From NCBI RefSeq assembly GCF_032670585.1, contig NZ_JAVQHL010000008.1, positions 1 to 21,032 on the forward strand: a stretch of DNA of 21,032 nucleotides, in the 5' to 3' direction. The notes below the pieces were generated by a model. That model ran no database searches and was not told the origin of the DNA. It was given only the letters and a program-made list of their open reading frames with translations. Below are positions 1-6,426 of this stretch, piece after piece; the first letter of the stretch is position 1, and each line of letters opens with the position of its first letter. Made by a program: the position numbers and the translations under genes. The DNA comes from Ostreiculturibacter nitratireducens (GTDB lineage Bacteria > Pseudomonadota > Alphaproteobacteria > Rhodobacterales > Rhodobacteraceae).

Positions 1-31
1 ACGATCTCTTCAGGCTTGTGCGCACTGCCGG

Positions 32-56
32 GTGATCGATCCACTGGATCGATCAC
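32..56. repeat. Perfect 11-bp inverted repeat, 3-nt loop
   Basis: GTGATCGATCC at 32-42 is followed by ACT and then by its exact reverse complement GGATCGATCAC at 46-56. The arms are rich in GATC. No T-run follows, so it is not a classical terminator. It could be an operator, a hairpin, or an insertion-sequence end. No neighbouring gene fixes its role because the window starts here. Confidence 0.75.
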
Positions 57-421
57 TGATCCGGCTCCGATCTGGGGCATTCCTCCATCCTCCAACTGGC
101 TCGAAAGCCTACTTCAGGGAGGACCACTTCTAAGGGGGCAGGCCAGCGCTTGGGGTGACCGTGTAGTGGCCCATCGCATGTCTGTGGACAGTGACGGCTG
201 CGCGGGGCGCCGTTGGCTGGGATTTGCCCGAGGAAGAGCAATACTGGATAGTGCTGCCCGCAATCGCCGGGTGGGGTGCTCTTGGCCTCGTCCTTCTGCT
301 GTTCGGAAATTGAAACCGGACACGCTCGGCGCTGCCCTGACCGGACGCCGGTCGTCAGGGGAGCGAGCCTGAGCGACCGTAGGTCTCATCCGGCCCAGAA
401 TTCCATCGCGGGGCCATGCGC

Positions 422-434
422 CAATATGATATTG
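422..434. promoter_or_regulatory. Operator-like palindrome upstream of oxidoreductase
   Basis: CAATAT-G-ATATTG is a perfect 6-1-6 palindrome in an AT-rich island within GC-rich DNA. It lies 25 nt before the preferred ATG at 460 and 4 nt before the alternative ATG at 439. It also carries -10-like hexamers (TATGAT, TAATAT). A repressor site overlapping the promoter is the simplest reading, but no regulator gene lies next to it. Confidence 0.4.
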
Positions 435-459
435 TAATATGATGACGGCCGTTGAAACG

Positions 460-1413
460 ATGAAAGCTGTTGTGTTCGAGCGCTACGGGTCTCCGGACGT
501 TCTTTCGCTTCAGACCATCCCTCGTCCGCTTCCATCAAGGCGTGAGGTTCGAGTGAAGGTTCATGCCTCCACGGTGAACCGAACCGATACCGCGACGCTG
601 CGGGCACATCCTTTCTTTGCGCGCGCGATGACTGGGCTGGTCCGACCGAAGATGAGTATCTTGGGAATGGATTTTGCCGGCGAGATCGATCTGCTCGGTG
701 ACAGTGTGAGCGCCTTCGACGTCGGAGATCGCGTGTTCGGGATTTCTCCCGATATGTTTGGGGCGCATGCTGAATTTCTGTGCCTGCCCGCCGATGGAGC
801 CATCGCGCGAATCCCTGGAAACCTGCCGTACCATCAGGCTGTGGTCGGGGAAGGCGCGTGGTATGCCAATGGCACCACGCGTCTTCTGTCCGCGGGTCAG
901 CGATGCTTGATTTACGGCGCTTCCGGGGCGATTGGCACGGCGGCCGTTCAACTCGCCAAGGCACGCGGAGCGCATGTGGTCGCCGTTGTCGGAACCCGGC
1001 ACATCGATTTGCCCGGTTCGCTCGGCGCGGATCGAGTCGTGAATTACGAAACTGAGGATTTCACAGCACTCGGGGAAACATTCGACCTTGTCTTCGATGC
1101 CGTGGGCAAGACATCATTTCTGAAATGCCGGCCCCTCCTCACGGAGAACGGGATTTTTTCAACCACCGACCTCGGTCCGGGCTGGTCCAACATCTTTCTA
1201 GGCATGTTCTACGGAGCCACCGGAAGCGGGCGCGTCCGCATTCCCTTTCCAAAGGACGCGCCGGGTTTCATTCAACAGCTCGCCGACCTGATGTCCCAGG
1301 GCAGATTCCAGGGCGTTTTTGACCGGAGGTATTCGTTGGACGAAATCGCGGAAGCATTCCGCTACGTCGAAAGGGGGCAGAAGACCGGTATCGTCGCGGT
1401 GGACGTTTGTTGA
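460..1413 (+). CDS. Zinc-independent MDR oxidoreductase (quinone reductase-like)
   Basis: This is a medium-chain dehydrogenase/reductase of the quinone-oxidoreductase branch, expected to be a cytosolic NAD(P)H-dependent reductase of quinones, enones or similar carbonyls. From the preferred start it is 317 aa. The N-terminal catalytic GroES-like domain opens with MKAVVFERYGSPDVL. The Rossmann nucleotide site is GASGAIG (about residues 153-159), followed by AVQLAK. I see no cysteine set for a structural zinc. An in-frame ATG at 439 would add 7 residues. I prefer 460 because the paralogue facing it (1518-2471) is also exactly 317 aa from the same MKAVV start. Neither start has a clear Shine-Dalgarno. 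An AT-rich palindrome lies just upstream. Substrate unknown. Confidence 0.85.
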   Translation: MKAVVFERYGSPDVLSLQTIPRPLPSRREVRVKVHASTVNRTDTATLRAHPFFARAMTGLVRPKMSILGMDFAGEIDLLGDSVSAFDVGDRVFGISPDMFGAHAEFLCLPADGAIARIPGNLPYHQAVVGEGAWYANGTTRLLSAGQRCLIYGASGAIGTAAVQLAKARGAHVVAVVGTRHIDLPGSLGADRVVNYETEDFTALGETFDLVFDAVGKTSFLKCRPLLTENGIFSTTDLGPGWSNIFLGMFYGATGSGRVRIPFPKDAPGFIQQLADLMSQGRFQGVFDRRYSLDEIAEAFRYVERGQKTGIVAVDVC

Positions 1414-1517
1414 AAGCCACCTCAGGAGAGATTTCGGAGTTAGACGGCCGGTGCGGGAGGGCGCGACTTGGCGGGCGCCCCGGAATTTCCCAATCCACAT
1501 CGCGGACATGCAGCGCC

Positions 1518-2471
1518 TCAAGGCTTGATGACCAATTTCCCTTTCACCTCCCCCAATCCCGTGCGGCGAAGTGCCTCCGGAACTGAAGACAGGGGCAGAA
1601 CCGCTTCCAGATGTGGTGAGATCTTCCCCTCGACAGCCGCGCGCGCAACGCGCTCTGTCAGATCCCGCCCGCTTGGAACCATCAGCATGCCTATCGATTT
1701 CTTGGCAGGGCGATAGACCAACCCACCGAACACCAGGGAAAGCAGAACACTGACCCGGCCGCCCACCGCCCTGTAGACACCGCCCGTCGCGAGGCAACCG
1801 GCAATCCGGGATGGGCCACGGGTCGCAACCATGTCGAGAATCCGGGACCACTTTCTTCCCATTCTCGCGAAATCCTGGACTCTGTAATCGATGGTCTCGT
1901 CTGCGCCCAGCGCCTCGAGCCAGGCGATCTTCCGGGCGTTGTCCACCACGGTGACATGAGCACCGGCCGCCTTGGCCAGCTGCAGCGCCATGGTGCCCGA
2001 CCCGCCACCGGCACCGTTGATCAAGAGCGTGTCGCCGGGCTTAAGCCCCTCCGTGCCGGTCAGCGCAATTCCTCCCGCCTGAGGCAAACACGCGGCGATG
2101 TCGTCCGTAAGGCCGTCCGGCACCCGGATCATCTCGGCCTCGGATACACAGGCGTATTCGGCGAAGCCACCCCGCACCATGACGAGATCGCCCATTACCC
2201 TGTCACCGATCTCAAATCTGGTTGCGCCTGTGCCCAGCTTGTCGACGACGCCCACGATGTCAGAGCCCAGCACAGGGTTCTTGGGGCGAAAAAGGCCGCC
2301 TACAAGCCTCGCGTATAGGGGGTCGCCAACAAGGTGTTCCCAGTCCGACAGGTTCACGGCACAGGCAAGCACCTTCACCCGGACCTCGGATGCACGCGGT
2401 TCCGGAACCGGTATGTCGGCGAGTCGCAGGTGTTCCGGTCCTCCGTATCTGTCTTGAACCACGGCCTTCAT
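1518..2471 (-). CDS. Zinc-independent MDR oxidoreductase, paralogue
   Basis: This second medium-chain dehydrogenase/reductase is related to the gene at 460-1413 and converges with it (104 nt between the stops). The start is set at 2471 because ATG is preceded by AGAGGG at good spacing and the protein then opens MKAVVQDRYGGPEHL like its relative. A longer frame to 2588 has no support. It is 317 aa. The nucleotide-binding motif is NGAGGGSG (about residues 152-159), followed by ALQLAKAAGAHV. It lacks the usual zinc-binding cysteines. It probably reduces a quinone or an alpha,beta-unsaturated carbonyl with NAD(P)H. The tail-to-tail arrangement rules out an operon, so shared function is not implied. 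Confidence 0.87.
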   Translation of the reverse strand: MKAVVQDRYGGPEHLRLADIPVPEPRASEVRVKVLACAVNLSDWEHLVGDPLYARLVGGLFRPKNPVLGSDIVGVVDKLGTGATRFEIGDRVMGDLVMVRGGFAEYACVSEAEMIRVPDGLTDDIAACLPQAGGIALTGTEGLKPGDTLLINGAGGGSGTMALQLAKAAGAHVTVVDNARKIAWLEALGADETIDYRVQDFARMGRKWSRILDMVATRGPSRIAGCLATGGVYRAVGGRVSVLLSLVFGGLVYRPAKKSIGMLMVPSGRDLTERVARAAVEGKISPHLEAVLPLSSVPEALRRTGLGEVKGKLVIKP

Positions 2472-2614
2472 CGGATTGTCCCTCTGTTCGGACGGTTGCG
2501 CTGACAACGTACTCGTACTCCTCAACGCATGGCTTGGCGCTAAGGCTCTATGCATGCGGTGCCCGCCGTTTGCCTTGAGCGAGGTCAATCAATCCCGCTC
2601 CTGGCGGAATCGAC

Positions 2615-2740
2615 GAGCGGCTGCTTTGTCCCGCGCTGCGGTCCTACAAATCCTGAAATGCTGCGCTGACGACGAACGGCCGGTCCGGTGAAGCTGCGAG
2701 GCAGCGTTAGAGTCGCTCGTGATCGGCTGGTATGGGTCGT
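2615..2740 (-). repeat. Dispersed intergenic repeat, copy 1
   Basis: One of four copies of a roughly 100-130 bp non-coding repeat (others at 3683-3810, 17288-17417 and 19683-19782). Matching landmarks read on the minus strand are the GCAGC-TTCACCGGACC block and a CAGC-ATTTC block. On the plus strand it ends in GGCTGGTATGGGTCG, against GGCTGGTTTGGGCCG in copy 2. It is clearly diverged from copy 2 but colinear with it. It lies in the same orientation as copy 2, and the two copies bracket the integrase pseudogene and an acetyltransferase gene. Confidence 0.6.
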
Positions 2741-2762
2741 CCGCGTGGGGCGACCCGTCGAC

Positions 2763-3076
2763 TCAAATCTCTATAGCTTCCGCCATAGCGAGCGCGTCCT
2801 CGAGTTCTACGCCGAAATAGCGCACCGTGCTTTCCATCTTGACCTGCCCTTACGCATAAATGTCCGCAGCCTTCAGCTTGACCCGGTCACAGCCGCGCAG
2901 CTTGCTGTCGATGGCCAGGTTGAAGGCGCCAGGTCGCGATGGTTCTCTGCGATTTCCAGGCGCACGCGAATGGCCTAGACATGTTTTGGCATAAGGGGTC
3001 GTTGCTGCCCGATGACGCGGCCTTTGTTCCAGGCCGGGCGGCAGGCGCGAATGGCGGGTAGGTTGGCGATGGTCAT
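2763..3076 (-). pseudogene. Decayed tyrosine recombinase (integrase) remnant
   Basis: Read on the minus strand from the ATG at 3076, the product begins MTIANLPAIRA, continues WNKGRVIGQQRPLMPKHV, meets an in-frame TAG, then resumes AIRVRLEIAENHRDLA. A frameshift follows, then FNLAIDSKLRGCDRVKLKAA, a second stop, GQVK, and finally MESTVRYFGVELEDALAMAE before a TGA at 2763-2765. From memory this is a widespread family of about 200-aa site-specific integrases. In intact members some 110 residues separate GQVK from (T)KMxSTVRY. That stretch carries the catalytic Arg and His-x-x-Arg and is deleted here, while the STVRY segment with the tyrosine is kept. The gene therefore has two stops, one frameshift and one large deletion, and is surely dead. 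It marks former mobile-element activity. Confidence 0.85.
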
Positions 3077-3180
3077 GATGCTTCTCCCATCCGCCACACC
3101 CCGCCACGACACCAACCTTGCGTTGATGGTTGAGATTGGCATGCCGGGGTGCGGCTACTGAGAAGGTCGGCTCCGAGCCC

Positions 3181-3660
3181 TCAGCGGAAGCTCTTTTCCA
3201 TCAGGTAATTGTGTATCTGGACGTTGTTCCGCTCAAAATCCCGTCGCTTGATGAGACTGAACCCCTTGCCAATGAAAAAGCGGCGAGCCGCTTCGCTGGC
3301 CTCCACAAACAGGCGGGACAACCCCGCTGCCAACGCAGCGTTTTCAAGCCGCTCGTAAAGCTCCGTCCCTACACCGGTTCCGACAACGTCAGGGTGGCAA
3401 TAGAAGTAATCAATATGGCCGTTTTCTTCCAACTCCACGAAAGCAACCGGCTCATCATTCTCGCTCACAGCGACAAAAACCGACCGGCCATCGGATACGC
3501 GGGCCAGAAACACGTCGGCCGGGACCGGCTTTGGGCTCCACGCTTCCACTTGGGCCTGACTATAATCTTTTCTGCCCACGACATGAACAGCCTCATGAAA
3601 TATCGAGGCAAGCGACGCGGAGTCACCGGGCTTGAAACTACGTATTTTCATGCCTGCCAT
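3181..3660 (-). CDS. GNAT-family N-acetyltransferase
   Basis: This 159-aa single-domain GNAT protein is expected to move an acetyl group from acetyl-CoA to an amine. The beta4/alpha3 acetyl-CoA pyrophosphate loop is seen as HPDVVGTGVGTELYERLE (about residues 89-106). A late FFIGKGF block (128-134), typical of GNAT motif B, precedes the C-terminal strand ending NYLMEKSF. The N-terminus MKIRSFKPGDSASLASIFHE is the usual first strand and helix. Two starts are possible, 3660 (MAGMK) and 3651 (MKIR). Neither has a good ribosome binding site and I list the longer. It stands alone between an integrase remnant and a dispersed repeat, which suggests acquired cargo. The closest named relatives I would expect are YafP-like acetyltransferases. 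Substrate unknown. Confidence 0.85.
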   Translation of the reverse strand: MAGMKIRSFKPGDSASLASIFHEAVHVVGRKDYSQAQVEAWSPKPVPADVFLARVSDGRSVFVAVSENDEPVAFVELEENGHIDYFYCHPDVVGTGVGTELYERLENAALAAGLSRLFVEASEAARRFFIGKGFSLIKRRDFERNNVQIHNYLMEKSFR

Positions 3661-3682
3661 TTAGCCGATCATCAGGCCGGTG

Positions 3683-3810
3683 TGAATGGTGGCTTCGTTC
3701 CGCTGTGCTGACGTACGACCTTCGAGAGTGCTGCATGACGTATGAATGGCAGGTCCGGCGAAGTTGCACCGTGGCATCGGTTCGTCAGGCGAAAGGCTGG
3801 TTTGGGCCGA
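3683..3810 (-). repeat. Dispersed intergenic repeat, copy 2
   Basis: Read on the minus strand it contains CGGCCCAAACCAGCC, CGCCTGACGAACC, CAACTTCGCCGGACC, TGCCATTCAT and GTCAGCACAGCGG. All of these recur in order in the copy at 17288-17417. It has the same orientation as copy 1 (2615-2740). No open frame in it looks coding. Confidence 0.65.
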
Positions 3811-3960
3811 CCTCGTCGGCGGGGCGCCTGACGCAGGGGGCGAGTTTCGTGGCGCCCGCTCTGGACGCAAAATCCCGAGGAAAGATTCTCCGGAGCCGGA
3901 CACGCCTTGATGTAGGATTGTAGATGATTCCCGGGCGTGAAGGATGGTTGAGGGTCAGAC

Positions 3961-4758
3961 ATGTCGTCGGATGCAGACCTTCTTGGAAGGATGGACGCGA
4001 GCCTTGTTGCCTATTGGGGCGCTTACGCCCTCGCCGACGGATCGCTTTACGAAACATTTCCTGGCGCGGTCTGCCTCTACACGCCAATTCCACATTGCCT
4101 GTTCAACTCGGTAATCGTGACGACCGGTATGCCATCCTCCATTGATCGTGCGTTGGAAAGCGCCGAAAGGAGTATTGAGGAACGAGGTACGCCGGTCCTC
4201 TGGCGGCTGAGTGCAGTTGCCTCTTCGGATTCCCTCCGGCACCGACTCACCAGCGCCGGCCTCGAGCGGGAAGGGAGTGACCCGGCAATGCTTAAAGACC
4301 TGTCGGACTTGCCCGAAGCGCCTAGGGTTGAAGGACTGACGGTGCGTTGCGTCGAAGGTCGAAAAGGCCGCTATGACTGGGCGTGGCTGACATGCGATGC
4401 GTTTGAACTCACTGACGATGTCCGAGAGGCGATGAGTCGTTGCGAAGCGGCGATTCCGGAGGACAAATTCGAGAGCCAGCCGCGTTATGTGGGATATCAC
4501 GATGGAGAACCCGTGGCTGTGAGTTCGCTTGTGATGGCCGCTGGTCTGGCAGGCATTTACGCGGTTGCCACTTTGCCGGCGGCGCGAAACCTCGGGATTG
4601 GAACGGCAATGACGCTTCACGCAATGGCCGAAGGTAAACGGCGGGGTGCAAGGCATGCCGTGCTGCAGGCGACCGATATGGGGCGTCCGGTGTACGAACG
4701 GCTCGGATTTTCGAAGGTCCACGAGTACGAGCTCTATCTTCAGAACGAGACCGTTTGA
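3961..4758 (+). CDS. GNAT-family acetyltransferase with N-terminal extension
   Basis: This is a 265-aa protein with a C-terminal GNAT domain. The acetyl-CoA loop is seen in VATLPAARNLGIGTAMTLHA (about residues 202-221) and motif B in GRPVYERLGF (241-250), followed by a final strand HEYELYL. The first 125 residues or so form a separate region starting MSSDADLLGRMDASLVAYWG that I do not recognise as a catalytic domain. Such extensions often resemble a second, degenerate acetyltransferase lobe. The start is supported by GAGGG about 6 nt upstream of the ATG. It is monocistronic, with the dispersed repeat upstream and a broken gene region downstream. It probably acetylates a small amine or a protein amine, but the substrate cannot be inferred. 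Confidence 0.85.
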   Translation: MSSDADLLGRMDASLVAYWGAYALADGSLYETFPGAVCLYTPIPHCLFNSVIVTTGMPSSIDRALESAERSIEERGTPVLWRLSAVASSDSLRHRLTSAGLEREGSDPAMLKDLSDLPEAPRVEGLTVRCVEGRKGRYDWAWLTCDAFELTDDVREAMSRCEAAIPEDKFESQPRYVGYHDGEPVAVSSLVMAAGLAGIYAVATLPAARNLGIGTAMTLHAMAEGKRRGARHAVLQATDMGRPVYERLGFSKVHEYELYLQNETV

Positions 4759-5094
4759 GCTACCTCATCACATTGCCAAGCTGCCCGCTCTCGCTCCGGC
4801 AGGCGTCAGGAAGGGTAGTCTTGTCCGCATGGCGGATGGTCCGTGCGTCGTCGATGCTGCGATGGGTCACGAACGGCTGTTAACGGGAGTTCTGGAACTC
4901 AGCGCGGCCGTTAGCCGTCCGTCCGGTATGGGCCGTTTTCGCAGTGGTCGGTCTATCAGTCGGTGATCTGCCGACGCGCGCCGGACTGCCCGCGGGGCGG
5001 GTGCCCACCACCTTACGCCTCCTTCCAACCCAAACCGCATTTCGCCAGATGTCTCCCTGCATCAACCGGTCTACGAGCTCGATCTCGCCCAAGA
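4759..5094. other. Intergenic stretch, no gene recognised
   Basis: No convincing gene. Around 4895-4945 the plus strand (GCCGTTAGCC, then CCGGTATGGGCCG) loosely recalls the right half of dispersed repeat copy 1, so a fifth, badly decayed copy is possible. A minus-strand frame near 5000-5090 reads MQGDIWRNAVWVGRRRKVVG. It looks protein-like, but I cannot place it in a family and its codons run into the stop region of the phosphoesterase fragment. Confidence 0.35.
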
Positions 5095-5382
5095 TCACTG
5101 AGCCTCTCCGGGGTAGCCAACGGAGACGTTCCTGAGCTTCGTCCGTCCGACCTCGAACACGACCGGACGATGCGTGTGCCCGAAGACCCACTCGGCTGGC
5201 TGGAACTCCTCGATAAGCGCGGTGAGGTCGCTCGCATAGCACCAGGGAAGCGGCGCGCCGGCGGCCAGCGCGCGGGGATGCGGGGCATGGTGCGTGACCA
5301 CCACGGTTTCCCCATCGAACGGGGCCGCCAAGCGCGACCGCAGCCAACCCAAATGGTCGTGATGGAGGCCGATCGTGTCACG
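5095..5382 (-). pseudogene. Metallophosphoesterase C-terminal fragment
   Basis: The last 95 codons of a calcineurin-like metallophosphoesterase remain, read on the minus strand to a TGA at 5095-5097. Two hallmark metal-binding blocks are present: VVVTHHAPHP (about 30 residues into the fragment) and WVFGHTHRPVVFEVG. A YASDLTALIEEFQP helix lies between them, and the end is NVSVGYPGE. The N-terminal half with the first metal ligands (D-x-H, GD-x-x-D, GNHE) is absent. At about 5382 the homology stops and the opposite strand becomes the end of an M41 peptidase. The minus-strand frame stays open upstream, but that part is only the shadow of the peptidase fragment. The fragment cannot be a working phosphoesterase. 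Confidence 0.75.
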
Positions 5383-5386
5383 GGGG

Positions 5387-5785
5387 CTGGCCGGGCGCGC
5401 GCCGGAGGGGCTGCTGCTTGGCAACATCTCGAGCGGCGCCGGCGGCTCAGACGCCTCGGATCTTGCTCGGGCAACGGCGCTGGCCGCGAGCCTCGACGAC
5501 CAGCTTGGCCTCGGCGCCCATGGACCTGTCTGGCTTGGGCAGCGGGACCGAGGCCGCATCGAGGATCCTGCGGATCTCGGCCGGATCCGCGCCCGGCTGG
5601 AGCGGTCCGAGCGCCACGCCACCGAGATCCTCGAGGCACATCGCGGTTTGCTCTCGGACATGGCCAAGGAACTGGTTGCAATGCGCGAGATTGCCGGGGA
5701 GGAGCTTGATCGGTGGCTCGAGCAAATCCGTGACGACGCGGCTTCGGCCGCCCTCGGCCCGCAGAGAGAAGCAGCATCATCCTGA
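5387..5785 (+). pseudogene. FtsH-like M41 peptidase C-terminal fragment
   Basis: About 130 codons of the end of an FtsH-type AAA/M41 zinc peptidase are kept. Diagnostic pieces are ISSGAGGSDASDLARATALA (the strand and helix after the active site of M41 proteases), LDDQLGLGAHGPVWLG, and a helical tail with ILEAHRGLLSDMAKELVAMR and IAGEELDRWLEQI before the TGA at 5783-5785. The ATPase module and the zinc motif HExxH are missing. The fragment begins right where a metallophosphoesterase fragment on the other strand ends, so both were cut by the same rearrangement. An in-frame GTG at 5375 gives a 136-codon open frame, but I see no ribosome binding site and doubt expression. Confidence 0.7.
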
Positions 5786-6103
5786 CATCGGGCGCATGGT
5801 CCCGGCGATGGCACATCACTTTCGTCGGGATCTTCCGCGAGGCGCTTCGATATTGGGAGAGCGACCCCAAGCAGCCGCCATCTCGGATTTCTAAACCTAC
5901 GCAGAACGGCTCTGCCGGCGCTCCCCCCCGCCATGTGCAGCCTCACCAAACAACGCAAAGTCGTCAAATCAGCGGCTGACCCTACGCCGTGACTTGAAAC
6001 CGCATCCTAAAATGTCAGCCTGAGCGACGTGCTGCGACTGTAGCACAAGCGACCCGAGATGAGAGCTTAAACCATGTATTTTCAATGACTTATCTGGATG
6101 ATC

Positions 6104-6140
6104 AATTTGGCTCCAGGCCCTACCGCCGGAGCCAAAAATT
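6104..6140. repeat. Hairpin, AATTTGGCTCC / GGAGCCAAAAATT
   Basis: TTTGGCTCC at 6106-6114 pairs perfectly with GGAGCCAAA at 6128-6136. The stem can extend inward by GGC/GCC with one bulged A, leaving a 6-nt loop. The right half, CCCTACCGCCGGAGCCA, has the look of the 3' end of a tRNA (T-arm, acceptor strand, G discriminator, CCA), but no tRNA body is present. It could be a leftover integration site or simply a hairpin. Confidence 0.5.
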
Positions 6141-6347
6141 CCAATAAAATTAAGTAGATGAGAATTCCGATCTGTTCAGTCGGGCCCCACCTTTCCTTGC
6201 GGGGGAACGGCGGGGATCATTTCGTGAGCCTGAATCGCCCGCGCAGTAGCATGGGTGTGATCTGCGACTGCCTTGCACATGTTTCGAGCGTCGCGCACTA
6301 TGTGAGGTAGAGGTGGAGCAGCCCGACCTCAGACCTCAATGAGCGTG

Positions 6348-6411
6348 GCGTCCGCTCTCCGAAGGAAGGCGGACGCTTCCGTCACAGGAGGCGAAGCGGT
6401 TCAGCTTCGCC
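6348..6411 (-). terminator. Tandem hairpins after the hydrolase gene
   Basis: Two perfect 8-bp stems lie in tandem: GCGTCCGC/GCGGACGC (6348-6355 with 6369-6376) and GGCGAAGC/GCTTCGCC (6390-6397 with 6404-6411). They start 16 nt beyond the stop codon of the minus-strand serine hydrolase, the usual place for a transcript end or 3' stabilising structure. Neither has a clear T-run, so Rho-independent termination is uncertain. Confidence 0.5.
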
Positions 6412-6426
6412 GCTTCGAACGTCGGC

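Larger units (their letters stand above)
1..438. other. Non-coding left edge with one long palindrome
   Basis: I recognise no gene in this stretch. It holds a perfect 11-bp inverted repeat with a 3-nt loop at 32-56 (listed separately). A short plus-strand frame (GTG at 191 to TGA at 313, 40 codons) ends in a hydrophobic run, W-I-V-L-P-A-I-A-G-W-G followed by a Leu/Val-rich tail. It could be the last membrane helix of a broken membrane protein, but it has no ribosome binding site and no family I can name. The segment near 120-150 (GGACCACTTC then GGGGGCAGG) loosely resembles the segment near 9925-9945 read on the minus strand, which hints at shared insertion-sequence debris. None of this is strong. 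Confidence 0.4.
5786..6426. other. Non-coding 640-base region with hairpins
   Basis: No gene is supported on either strand. The centre (about 6065-6170) is markedly AT-richer than the rest and holds a strong hairpin (6104-6140). The right end holds two GC-rich hairpins (6348-6411) just past the stop of the serine hydrolase gene. The segment about 6190-6260 shows no structure I can explain. The whole stretch looks like eroded mobile DNA between a rearrangement scar and the next operon. Confidence 0.5.

Noticed and set aside
3130..3711. 193-codon plus-strand frame opposite the first GNAT gene
   Set aside because: It is the antisense of a gene with complete GNAT motifs and has no ribosome binding site or domain of its own.
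3955..4722. 255-codon minus-strand frame opposite the second GNAT gene
   Set aside because: The plus strand encodes clear acetyl-CoA motifs with a ribosome binding site. The antisense product has no family features.
4880..5094. Minus-strand piece reading MQGDIWRNAVWVGRR as a gene
   Set aside because: It is short, without start signals, and matches no family I can name.
5095..5967. Long minus-strand frame as a full 290-aa phosphoesterase
   Set aside because: Only the last 95 codons look like the family. The rest is the antisense of the M41 peptidase fragment, rich in Ser, Arg and Pro.
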